A program made the position numbers and the translations under genes. The notes below the pieces were generated by a model. It did no database searches and was not told where the DNA came from. It was given only the letters and a program-made list of their open reading frames with translations. Positions 46,249-56,666 of a stretch of DNA of 64,000 nucleotides are shown piece by piece (within the stretch, counting starts at the first letter, position 1; each line of letters begins with the position of its first letter). Origin of the DNA: Rehmannia glutinosa. Its lineage: Eukaryota > Streptophyta > Magnoliopsida > Lamiales > Orobanchaceae. Location of the stretch: positions 62,001 through 126,000 of the forward strand of contig JABTTQ020001754.1 of NCBI GenBank assembly GCA_016081115.2, in the 5' to 3' direction.

Positions 46249-47621
46249 GCATTGCAGATTGTTTAGACGAGTCATGATGGATCTCTGGGTATAATTTTGA
46301 GGTATTATTTTGGATTGACAACTGGTTGGGTTACTGCATTGCAGATAGAATTGGTATTCCGCATGAGTACAGATATCTATTTGGGCAACACATTTCTGAG
46401 TACTTCTACGATGAGTCCTGGCATTTCATCTTCTCATTTGTTGAGGCTTATTTGGATCTTATCCAGGATATTGTTCGCGTCCCCATCGCCCCCTCTTCGA
46501 AGGACACGCGGGTCTGGATGCACTCTGACGATGGGAATATTACCTCGAAAGCGGCGTATTTGCATATTCGTCCTCAATCTTCTATGGACCATTGGGGTTC
46601 ATGGATTTGGTCCCCTCACATTCCGAAACGCCGTTCGATTGTGGTGTGGCGAGCTATCCAGAATTGTTTGGCGGTCTTGGACTTGTTGCGCCCTAGGGTT
46701 TTAATTGGCCCTTCGGTCTGTGATCTTTGTTGTGCTTCTGTTGAATCTGTTGATCACTTGTTTGTCTCTTGTGTCTTTGCAGGGGCTCTTCGGTGATAGA
46801 TTTTTGGTTTATTCGATGTTTACCTTTTTATGGCTCATAGCTTTAATGAATTCCTGGTGCGCTTAATGACTTTCTGTTTTAGCGAGCAGGTTACTTTTTT
46901 ATGGAGTGCGGCAGCTTTGTCCTGCATCTGGCTTATTTGGCATATCCAGGAATGATTTGGCATATCCAGAATAAACGTGGCCATTGACCATCTTTGGGTT
47001 CTTATTGTTGAATCTTCTTCTTTAGATCAGGGTTGCATCGATAATGATCAAAAAGACCTTTTCATCTTGAGAAGACTTCGAGTTCCTTGGCGGCCAAGAC
47101 AAGTTCCAAATATTGTGCAGGTAAATTGGAAAAAAACCCTTCCAGGTTGGATCAAAGTGAATATGGATGGTAGCGCCTCGGGGGCGCCGGGAAGCCTTAC
47201 AACTTCTAGGGTTTTCCAAAATTGTAGAGGATTCTTTTGGGGTTGCTTTGTGGAGCGTTGTGGTGCTGGGTATACTTTTAAGGCCGAATTGGTGGCGGTA
47301 ATATGGGCCATTCATTATGCATTCGCTAAGGGTTGGACTCAACTTTGGCTCGAGTCAGATTCCGTTTATGTTGTGGACTTGCTTCACAAGAGATCCGTTG
47401 TTGTCCCCTGGCGTCATCTTAGAAAATGGCGATATACTCTTCATTTTCTTTCACATATGAATCTGGTGGTTTCACATATCTATCGTGAAGGCAATCGAGT
47501 GGCAGACCTTCTGAGCAAGAAGTCGCAATCGGCAATTTGGTGGGGCGTTCCTCCTGCGGATATTGTGCCTTTTCTCACAAAAGTTTATGTTGATCAATCC
47601 ACTTATAGATTTGTAAGATAA
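46249..47621 (+). pseudogene. LINE ORF2 C-terminus: zf-RVT and RNase H
   Basis: After the Sirevirus junction the frame continues with TTGCATTGCAGATTG, then a tryptophan-rich linker and zf-RVT (about 46540-46790): WIWSPHIPKRRSIVVWRAIQ, CDLCCASVESVDHLF. The RNase H domain (47140-47621) is open to the stop at 47621. It keeps MDGSASGAPG, FKAELVAVIWAIHYA, ESDSVYVVDLL and HIYREGNRVADLLSKK, so the Asp, Glu, Asp and Asp metal-binding positions are readable. A frameshift or stop lies near 46797. RNase H would remove the template RNA during LINE copying. This part is less damaged than the endonuclease and RT. Confidence 0.87.
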
Positions 47622-47885
47622 TGCGTCCTGGTCCTTATTTCTTTATTTTTGGACGCTTCATTTATGTGGGGTACTATTTTTCCTGCCAAGGGTTTTTCCC
47701 ACAAGGGTGGGTTTTACCTTTGGATGTTTTAACTAGGCCCCAACTATTCAGCCATTTGGTCAGCTTGTGACCATTTCAATTTTCTTTTGGACTTGATTTT
47801 GGATCTTGTTTCTTTGGCTACCTGATCAGCTTGTGATCAGGATCACTTTTTTTATTTTTTAATATATCTTTGATTCATTCAAAAA
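47622..47885 (+). other. LINE 3' UTR and short poly-A tail
   Basis: After the ORF2 stop there is a T-rich 3' UTR containing two related CAGCTTGTGA segments (47761 and 47827). It ends in TTCATTC and an A run that merges with the target duplication AAAAGATGCATATA (47886-47899). Confidence 0.8.
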
Positions 47886-48554
47886 AAAAGATGCATATAA
47901 ACCAAATATATTTTTGAAAGATAATATTTTTAAATGTATGTTAAACCCCAATTTTATTGGTTGTTAGATTCTTGATGTGTTTCTTGAATTTGTTGAGAAA
48001 ATTAAAGATTAGTTGATAGGATCCTATAGTATAACCATTATTCGACCTCGGATCGATAATTAAATAAATTATTTTTTTTAATTTTAATTGTTGGGATAGG
48101 CTCATTTATATATATGATGAGCTTAAAGCTTACTTAATTTGATTACAATTTGGTTTGAATTATTTATTTGATTATGAATATAATTGGTTAGTGGGCCAAA
48201 CCTGGATCTAATAAGAGTAATTTGAAATATATGTTGGAGTTAGCATAAATTGGAAATTAAAAGGTGCATATAAACCAAAGATATTTTTGAAAGATAATAG
48301 TTTTAAATGATAGCGTAGATAAATCCTTGATATTTAGATTACTTCTTATTTCTTAAAGTTGTTATTATCTTTTAAATTTATAATAATTTAAATTCAAAAA
48401 TTCAAAAATATATATTAATTACCTTTAATTTATAGATAGGAATGCCACATGAATAATTATAAAGTAGGCATGTGGAATTGAGAGAATGAGTTGACACATG
48501 TTAAAATTAATGAGATGATGACATGTGCCAACTTTGTTTTCTCTTTTAGTATAT
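47886..48554. other. AT-rich spacer with a diverged direct repeat
   Basis: No coding similarity is seen. The first 51 bases (from the LINE target duplication) recur at 48259-48311 with few changes (ATGCATATAAACCA versus GTGCATATAAACCA). The LINE therefore inserted in one member of an older duplicated AT-rich sequence. Confidence 0.6.
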
Positions 48555-49769
48555 AGGGTTGATATATCTATAAAAATCACAAAAATAACCTTTTTAAAAA
48601 GATCAATGAATTCATAAGCAGGATTTCAAAGAAATCATAAGTTTCTCAACTATATGAAATTCTAAGTTATATTATTTTTAGGCCGTGTATCCAATTAATT
48701 CTCCTGAATGATAATTGTATACACCAAATAATCCAAATTATTGATCAAGTAATTTAGAAGAAATTAAAACAAACAATATAAATAAATCAACTACTGAAAC
48801 ATGATAGATTAAAGCATTAAAATATAAGATTAGGTTAAGTTTCATCATCCTCTAGAAATAAAAATTTAACTCATGATGATATCCATAAAATTCAACAACA
48901 AATAATCAAATATGTTGTACTACAATTTACAGAGCAGTAATTAAAAGATAGAGTAAAAAGAAACTCGTTTGTATCCGGATGGAAGGATTTCTCAAGCCTC
49001 ATGTTGTGATCCTAGTCCTTGCTACCCTTTCTAGCAATTGCTGATGAGTAAATATGCAGAACCGTGCAAATCGTAGAAAACTAAAAATTATAAAAACTGA
49101 AGGAAATGTTGCAGAGAAATGAAGGTATTCAGTTGTGAGAGGTATCTCTGGACTGCTCAATGGAGGGCTATTTCTAGCAGAAAATGGCCCGTCTGATACA
49201 AATAGAGCTTGTTGTCCATTACAAGTTATTTCCCATTAATTCTTCGTTTGATGTGTACTTCTTGTTTTATTCTTCTCTTCCGGCTGGATAATGTTTCTTC
49301 AGTATTAAATAATATTTTTGTGGTTTCTCACTGTGTAAACTTGAATTATTGCTAAAAGATGTTTGATAGGTACCGCGGTATGCGTTGAATGTATTGCGGT
49401 AGAAAGCAGGTGAAATTGGGGATGAAACACGGCATAGAGGCATTGTGTCATGGTACACAGTGAAAATGCATAGTGTACCACGGTACACAACCTGTACCGC
49501 AGTACAGTTAACATTTTGGAGGGTGTACTGCGGTACACAATCATGTACCGCGGTACACTTTTTGGTACCCACCTCTTGATTTTTCTTCAGTTCTTTCATC
49601 GGTGTGGCTCATTTTTCACCATTTTTCGTCCGTTTCTTGATTCTTTGATACCTTGATACCTATTACAACTCGATATATAATTTCAAAAATAATTTTGACT
49701 CAATCTACTAAAAAAACACAATTTCTAAATCCAGGATATATAATTTGTTGGTAAAAATCCAACTTAACA
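48555..49769 (-). repeat. Truncated Athila-type LTR with palindrome array
   Basis: It is collinear with 21220-22178 of the solo LTR: the shared path includes TATAAAAATCA, TTGATCA(A/G)(G/A)TAATT, TCATCATCC(T)CTAGAAA and the ending ACTTAACA at 49769. The beginning of the LTR is missing. Between 49371 and 49557 it holds at least five near-palindromes of the TGTACCGCGGTACA type. No target duplication could be identified. Confidence 0.65.
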
Positions 49770-50180
49770 GTGCTCTTCAAGGTTGTTGTTGTAAGATGGA
49801 TTTGGTGCTCTTCAAGATGAAGTTGTAATCATTTGGTATCGATTAATAAAATTTCTTTCTTTCAAATTACGCTCGGCTATACCGGGTGGTAGTGGACAAA
49901 GCACAATAAATCCTTGAGTTTTGATATGTTTTTCTACACTTTTCTTTTCTTCATCATATTGTTCGAAAAAGATAGCATAAATTAAAAAATTGGAAAAATT
50001 TATTCACCCCCCCTCTAGATTTTTGTAGCCACTTGGACTAACAAAACTTGGATTTGAGCCATTAAAATTTTTGGGCTTAAGTAAATTGGACTTGAATTTA
50101 TATAAGAAACATAGCCCATAAATAATTAAAATTCTAATCTAAATTCCAATCTTAATAAAATAAGTACTTGGGTATTACAG
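49770..50180. repeat. Unresolved LTR fragments
   Basis: Two boundary-like signals are visible. A C-run, then CTCTAGATTTTTGTAGCCAC and GGACTAACA, ends at 50043 and resembles a copia LTR end. GGGTATTACA, ending at 50180, resembles a minus-strand Tekay-type LTR start. Neither has a partner LTR or a clear target duplication. I see no coding sequence here. Confidence 0.35.
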
Positions 50181-51622
50181 GTCCCTTGATGATGAGCTTG
50201 GTTTAATTGGTCCTTTTTATAACTTAGTTTTTTCTATGTTGCTATGTAGGGCTCTCTAGTTAGATGGATGTTACTTAATGCTCTTCTATCCATGTCTTCG
50301 GTGAGAACTCCAGCTTAGGGTGAATAGTAAGCAAAATGGTCTTGAGTTGATTCCAACTTGGTTAATCTACAATCAAGATGTATGCTGGTTGGAATACTTT
50401 TTCTTTGATAAAGTTCATAGTCATTTCCCTGGGTGTAGTGCATGTGTTGGCTTAATTTGGTTCCTTTTGGTAAGCTTGAAGTATATTTCGTGCATCTCTA
50501 CCTTTGGGAGGTCCAATGATGACTTTAATGACTCCAACAATGGGAGGATCTCGTCCCTCGTTTGTGCATGGGTTAACTCCCTTTTTAGTGAGTAATCATG
50601 GAGAGACTTAGCCTCCAAGGGAGGAGGATGGTATCTCCGTCTCTTTTTGGTTCTTGCGATGAGGGGGGTCATCTTATACCTATTTTTGTACTTTGTCTCT
50701 CATAGGATAAATATCGAGATATTTCTCTAACTCTTTAGGAGGATAGCTTTCATCCGAGGGAAGAAAGTGAAATAAATTGATAGGGTGTCCGAGTCTTCAC
50801 TTGAGGGCGAACATTTGAAGTTGCTCAAGAGCTCATTGAATGCGGCTAGGGATGTCGATTAGAAAGAGGCGGGCTCATGATTGGGGCAAAGTTTGGTTGA
50901 GCGCGGGGGAGGGCGCCCGATCGAGGGGCGATCCAAGTGATTATATGCTTCAACATAGATTTTGTCTAAGAGTTCTTGAGCCACTCATGTTCATTCATAC
51001 TCCAGAGCTTGGATGTCTTTACTCCCGCGAGGTGTGGCTCAATTAGGATAGTAGAGTCGAAGAGGCTCCTCCTTTATAATATAGTGTCCTTGGAGTTGGC
51101 TTGGTTTACATGAATGACCTTTGACTCTTCCACAGGGACATAGGTGTTGGCTTGGAACTGCCCTTGTCTTGCTCTTGCACCTTCTCCTCCTCCAATAGCT
51201 CCTTGTTCTTGTGGGTTATCACCCAGCCCATGGCTTTCATTTTCACCTTCTCTAGTTAAGTTAGGGTCATCCGCTGCTGGTGGATTTCAGGGAGATACTC
51301 TGGCATGCTGTTGTGTGATGTCTCAATGTATTCCTAGCAGCTTCTTCTGGCAAGGCACATAAAACCTCTTTTGTCTTGCACACCTCCTCTCCTGGAGGTG
51401 CTTCTTCTGAAAGATGAGCGTCTTGCTCAGGTCATCGAGGAGGTTTATCCTTCTACCTTACGTTGTTAGACTGGACATGGTGGTGCGAGAATTAGCTCCC
51501 ATCTCCTTGGACCTTGTTTGCTTAGTGTCTTGGACATCTTTCTACAGATAGCACCAAAATGATGCTGCTAAAAATTGTGTGGCTCGCTCCCAGTCAAGGT
51601 ATTCCAAGCTAAAGTATTTGTC
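50181..51622 (-). mobile_element. Degenerate Ty3/gypsy leader and gag-like region (J)
   Basis: A primer-site-like sequence at 51539-51556 and the LTR-like stub to its right indicate the 5' part of a minus-strand gypsy element. Reading left from there gives a Gln/Gly-rich leader near 51120-51240 (ARARQGQFQANTYVP) and a charged 83-residue open stretch (50672-50421, ARTKKRRRYHPPPLEAKSL) that could be the basic end of a TAT-type gag. Stops are frequent and many differences look like C to T changes. The family call is tentative. Confidence 0.4.
51539..51556 (-). other. Degenerate primer binding site of element J
   Basis: The minus strand reads TGGTGCTATCTGTAGAAA, against TGGCGCCGTCTGTGGGAA in G2. 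All five differences are C to T or G to A, as expected from deamination of methylated DNA. Confidence 0.5.
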
Positions 51623-53822
51623 TGTAATACCTGAGCCTCTCACTAGCTATTTTTACACATTGTTTATGTCCTACTTGCATTGATATTGATATTTGCATAA
51701 TTTATTGTATTTTATAAGAAATAATTAGTTCCGCAAATTTAAAATGCTTTAGTTGTTCAACTTCTAGCTTACATAGTTTAGTGCTTCACTAAAATTAATA
51801 AGAAAGAAAATTAGCAGTTATTACCTTATATTAAAATAAATATAACACCCAATTCTAATACTTGATATAAAATTAAGTTTATCGATCTGATGAATGTTAA
51901 AAAAAACATATCAAACATATTAGTTGAATAAATTAACTAATAAACTAATATAGTAGTAGAAAGTCGGAAAAGATGTTTAATATAAATATTTATAAAATAT
52001 GGTGATAATTAAAATACTATTTGAGCATTATAGCTTTGTTCAAGAAAATTATAATAGAAAGGGGGATAATATCGTGATTATGAAATAAACTAGGGTCCTA
52101 TATAAGTAAATAACAAAATTATGTGCTAATCTTATAAATAAATATATACAAGTATTACCAATATTTAACTTATATATGTGACATCAATATAACTTACATA
52201 TATGGATATGGAGCTTTGATGGAGCAAGTAAAACCATTAAAAAAATAAGGAGATGAAATTGTCTGCATGCAAAACACTAGTATAATTGATCTATCTTCCA
52301 TTATTCTATTATTAGGATTACACGTTATTTAGTTCAACATTTCGAAAGTAATGTTAGCTAACTTAACTAGTGCACTATACACGTGTAACATTACACATAA
52401 ATCGCATAAACTCTGCTCCATTTTAAGCTATACATGTGTATGTCCCGCTACCAACATTTACCTATTTTATTTTCCCACTCACCGCCTCAGTTGGTAATGT
52501 AAGATTATATATATGTGTGTGTGTGTACGGTTGTTACTTACAAAACACACCCACACGGATAAAACTAATAGCTAGAAGAATAAACAGTCGACATGAGAAA
52601 GAGTAAGGAAGAAAAAGAAAAGAGGAGGAAAGGGAAAGAGAGATCAGAAAGACTCGACTGAAAAGTAATATAAAGAAAAATGAAAGAGAGAGAGAGAGAG
52701 AGGGAAAAGGCTGGCGAATTGTGGTAAGTATTCTACTACTTAGTTAAGTAATTTTATTTCTTTATTTTAATAGTAAATTAGGAGAATGAAACGGAATACA
52801 TTATGTAGTTATATCTACAAAAGATAATATATTTCTAAAATTGGGATTTGATAATAGAACTGAGACATGTCATTTAGTGAGTAGAGACTCTATGCAAAGC
52901 TTAATAATAATAAAAAGGGGGAGTAGGGGGAATGGTATGAAATTCTTATTCTATTAGAGAGCAATGAAATGGACTAGGATTATAATAAATTAGCAAGTGT
53001 ATTCACGTTGATGTGATTTTATTGTTAATCCTTAATTATTAATCTTAATATTAGTGATATTAAACTATATTCAAGATGAGAAACTAAGGTGCTTAAGAAA
53101 TTTGACACGGTTAGGTCTTTAGTTTCCAAGCGTCATTAATATAATGAAACAACTATATATAAATATATCACACATACACTGACACACACAATTAGGCAAG
53201 CACTAGTACATCTATAACTCTCTCACACACACACACACACATACTGACACGCACAATTAGGCACACACACTACACCTAAAACTCACGCACACGCACGTAT
53301 GTATAAATATATCACTCACAATAGACAGTACCATAAAACTATTATGTATCGCCTGTAAAAATTCATACTCACCAAAGAGACCCAGTTGTGAGGAAAAGCA
53401 AATTTAGAATCGTATGGAAATTGATTTCTCAACCTTGAGTTGAACTAGATTTGCTGTTGCGAAAAGTTAACGGAAGCAGTTTTTGTTTTTGTGGGGAAGT
53501 TATAGAAGAGAGAAGTAAATATTCAGAAGTTTTGAATCGTACGTTTGAGTTTTTGAGCGTGGGTTCATCTGTATCATGTTGAAATAAAACTGTTGAATTA
53601 GGGTAAGATGGAAGAATCCTATTTGACTTGGACCTTTTAAAGTTGGGGGAAAGATTTTGGGCCCATAATGAATTTCAGAAAATCAACCTTTTAAATTGGG
53701 TCAGGATAATTATTGATACTTGGTTACTTTCACAAAAATAAAAGAATTATTGAACTGATAAAATAATTATATAATTAATAATAATAATAATACTAAATAT
53801 ATAAAAAAATCTGGATATTACA
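51623..53822 (-). repeat. 3' LTR of chromovirus H
   Basis: Termini are inverted: TGTAATACCTGAG on the left and CTGGATATTACA on the right (plus strand), 2200 bp. It contains simple repeats: TG near 52516, GA at 52685-52702 and CA near 53223-53240. Otherwise it is AT-rich with no coding sequence. Confidence 0.75.
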
Positions 53823-53836
53823 TCCTACCCCCTTAA
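53823..53836 (-). other. Polypurine tract of chromovirus H
   Basis: The minus strand reads AAGGGGGTAGGA immediately before the LTR start TGTAATATCC. This is the expected plus-strand primer position. Confidence 0.75.
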
Positions 53837-53839
53837 CTA

Positions 53840-55377
53840 AATTTAGTCCTCGAGATTCGATAACTTACCAATGTTTAAGAAATCGGGGTACTTGGCATAT
53901 ATCTCCTCTTCACGCTCCCACGTGGCTTCATTTCTCCAATGATGTTTCCATTGAACTTTAATGAGACTAATGTCTTTATTTCTGAGCTTGTGAACCTTCC
54001 GCTCTAAAATAGCTTCAGGTGCTTCTTCATAGGATAAATCGTCATCAATCTGCAGATCTTCGTAGTTGACAATATGAATAGGATCATGAACATACTTTAT
54101 CAATATCGATATGTGAAAAACATCATGTACACCTGACAGACGCGGTGGCAATGCGAGCTGATAAGCTAGATCTCAGACTCATTTCAAAATTTCAAACGGT
54201 CTTATGTACCTTGGTCTTAGCTTTCCTTTATCACCAAACCTTATCACTCCCCTTACTGGTGCTACCTTGAGAAACACATTGTCTCCCACTTCAAATTGTA
54301 AGTCCTTCCTTCGGCAATCAGCATACGATTTCTTTCTATCTTGTGCCATTCTGATTCGATCTTGAGTTTTTGCTATCTTTTCCACTGTTTGTCGAACTAA
54401 TTCCGGTCCCAACATCTTCTTTTCTCCTACCTTGCTCCAGTACGATGGAGATCTACACTTTCGTCCATATAATGCCTTGTAGGGGGCCATCCCAACGGTC
54501 ACTTGGTAACTATTGTTATAAGCAAACTCCACCAGTGGCAGTAATGATTCCCAATTTTGTTCTATATTAATCACACATGCTCTCAACATGTCTTCCAATG
54601 TTTGTATTGTCCTCTCAGACTGTTCGTCTGTCTGCGGGTGGTAAGTCGTACTAAAGTTCAGTTTTGTTCCCAAAGCAGTCTGTAAAGGTCCCCAAAACTT
54701 AGAAGTAAATCTTGTATCTCTGTTCGGCACAATGGACACTGGAACGCCATGTAATTTCACTATCTCTTGGATGTATATTTGCTCATATTGCTTCATATTG
54801 AATGTCATTTTAACCGGCAGAAAGTGAGTTGACTTTGTCAATCGATCTACAACCACCCATACCGCTTTATTTTCTTTAGCTGATCGTGGTAGTCCTACCA
54901 CAAAATTGATCGTTATGTGCTCCCATTTCTATTTTGATATTTCAAGAGGCTTGAGCAAACCAGACGGTCGTTGATGCTTGGCTTTGACTTGCTGGCATAT
55001 CAAACATTTCTCTACAAAAGATCCAATGTCTCTCTTCATACTTTGCCACCAAAAGGCTTTTCTTAGATCTCGGTACATATTTGTACCTCTCGGGTGGGCC
55101 GTGTACGGCGTACAATGAGCTTCTTCCAATATCTCTTTCCTAAGTTCTTCTTCCTTAGGAACACACAATCTCCCTTCATATATCAAAACACCATTATCCA
55201 CTATGACAAACCTTTTTATATTCCCTTCACAAACTGATCTCAACTTTGTGCTTCTTTGATCCTTTCTCTCAAAGTGAGTTGAACTACCAAAGATGCCAAT
55301 AATGCCTTCGTACTTCTTGGTGGGGTTACGACTTCAATCTTCAGGTTCGCTAACTCTCGTAGTAGTTGTTCTTGTTG
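53840..55377 (-). pseudogene. Chromovirus H integrase with chromodomain (broken)
   Basis: From the right: the end of the RT-RNase H region (EQLLRELANLKIEVV), the H2C2 zinc-binding domain (55243-54929: RLCVPKEEELRKEILEEAH, CLICQQVKAKHQRPSG), and the integrase core (54901-54179: GLPRSAKENKAVWVVVDRLT, FTSKFWGPLQTALG, YHPQTDEQSERTIQTLEDML). Then comes the GPFEIL-type C-terminal domain and a chromodomain (54151-53843: QWKHHWRNEATWEREEEI). The conserved core opening WEHI(T)MDFV reads WEHITINFV, so the first catalytic Asp is Asn, and a stop precedes it. SDRD reads PNRD. The integrase would be inactive. Chromodomains steer insertion to particular chromatin. Confidence 0.9.
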
Positions 55378-56666
55378 TGTGAGATTAATTATATTAAATC
55401 TATTAGTTTAATATTAGAGTTAATATTTTGTATGATCACAGATTGTTCATGCCTAAGGATTGAGAGTTACAACCAATAAATTCGTAGGTAAGGCACTCCT
55501 GTTGCGAGGTAAGAAAAAGTCCATCTGCAACTGTAATGCATGAACATAGTATTGATTAAATTACTTGTGTTATATGTTTTTGTGGTATCGTCTTGAATAT
55601 ATGTGGGTATTATGTGATGCATGTTGGCTTTCATGATGATGCAATATGGTGCTCGGTGAACTATTGAACATGGCATTCATAGCATTTGCATGTGCATGCA
55701 TATTACAAGTGGATGTTTGCATGCACGAAAATATTTTCTGGAAGAAAATGGATGTTTGTTGACCATTGTTAGTGCACTGAGGCGCCTATCCAAGGGTCCC
55801 CTACTTGCGTCCCATGTGTCCGCCATTAAGTATCTCACTCTGTAGGTTATAACATAGGTACCCACAAGTGGCCCATTCTCTTGTGACCCACTGAGAGCCC
55901 ATCTCCCATCTAGCCTTGTGTTCACCAAGAAGTACCCCACTTGCTATACTTAAACATATATCATAAGCGCGCCCAACGTGCCGTGGGAGGATGGACCACA
56001 CGTAATATTATAACGATATTATTGGCTATTTGATTTTTGAGCTCTTTTCCGGTGCATAGTAGTTGGGTCAGGGGCCCAAATGAAAGAAAAATGATTTAAG
56101 AAAAGTATTTCGATTCACAGATTTACATTTTAGCATTACATGTTGGAAAAGCATTGTTATTCCTTTGGCATGCATGATTTTTACTTGTTGAGCTTAGCTC
56201 ATGTAGTTCATGCATTGCAGGTGAGCATGAGAATGCATGAGTCCCTGACTTACTATGAGGTGCTGGAGTTTTTTCAAGTTTTAAGGATCATAGATATGGA
56301 TGATGACCTATCGGGCATGTTTGTGGGTTCATTTCGGTTCTGCTTCTGTTGTGCTATATATAGGAACTCGTATTGTATATAAATTTTGAAACTTTATTGT
56401 AGATATATGTCAACAGTGTGCTGGTTTAAGTTATGAGCTTGTATAAGTAGTTATCGTGTTTATGTACGGATAGGGTTGACAGCCCTTGTTGATCTTAGAT
56501 ATGATTTGATTTTGGGTTTGTGCGTACGGGATCTTTTTCAGCATTTGTGTTTTATTAAAATATCACAGAGAGAAAAACAATTGTGCGTTCTTATAAATAG
56601 AGTCTATATTATCGAGTTGTACAATTTATATATGTTCTAGTAGTAGTAATAGGGGTGGGTGTCACA
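55378..56666 (+). repeat. 5' LTR of a gypsy element K, inserted in H
   Basis: 1289 bp with inverted ends TGTGAG and GTCACA. It is followed after 3 bases by a primer-site-like TGGTATCAAAGT. It starts exactly where integrase-linked coding sequence of H is cut. TATATATA near 56352 could be the LTR TATA box. There is no second LTR in the window. Confidence 0.65.

Larger units (their letters stand above)
20776..47885 (+). mobile_element. Plant L1-type LINE, split by nested insertions
   Basis: The element comprises a 5' UTR (interrupted by a solo LTR), ORF1 (22235-24236), ORF2 (24233-26967 continuing at 46249-47621), a 3' UTR and a short A tail ending at 47885. A 14 bp duplication, AAAAGATGCATATA, flanks the whole. 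Removing Sirevirus B (26973-46243) restores a continuous ORF2 reading frame across the junction (GGCCTTGCATTGCAG). The unoccupied LINE would be about 6.5 kb. Both ORFs carry stops and frameshifts, so it is inactive. Confidence 0.85.
51623..55377 (-). mobile_element. Tekay/Del chromovirus 3' half (H)
   Basis: A 2.2 kb LTR (51623-53822), a polypurine tract (53823-53836) and integrase plus chromodomain coding sequence (to 55377) are in the order expected for the 3' half of a minus-strand chromovirus. RT, protease, gag and the 5' LTR are missing because coding sequence stops exactly where another LTR (K) begins at 55378. H's LTR starts about 65 bases to the right of the primer site of J, so H seems to have inserted into J's LTR. 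Confidence 0.85.

Noticed and set aside
47100..47621. Possible host RNase H gene
   Set aside because: It is the C-terminal RNase H of the same LINE ORF2, in frame after Sirevirus B is removed.
49371..49557. Possible CRISPR-like or clustered repeat array
   Set aside because: Units are short palindromes with irregular spacing inside a plant LTR; there are no spacers or cas genes.
50840..51362. Possible small host genes
   Set aside because: The strand and position fit the decayed gypsy leader next to the primer-site remnant; no conserved domain is visible.
53843..54151. Possible host chromodomain protein
   Set aside because: The chromodomain is fused to a chromovirus integrase and abuts a polypurine tract and LTR.
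56140..56382. 80-codon open frame with hydrophobic stretch
   Set aside because: It lies in the LTR of element K and shows no family features.
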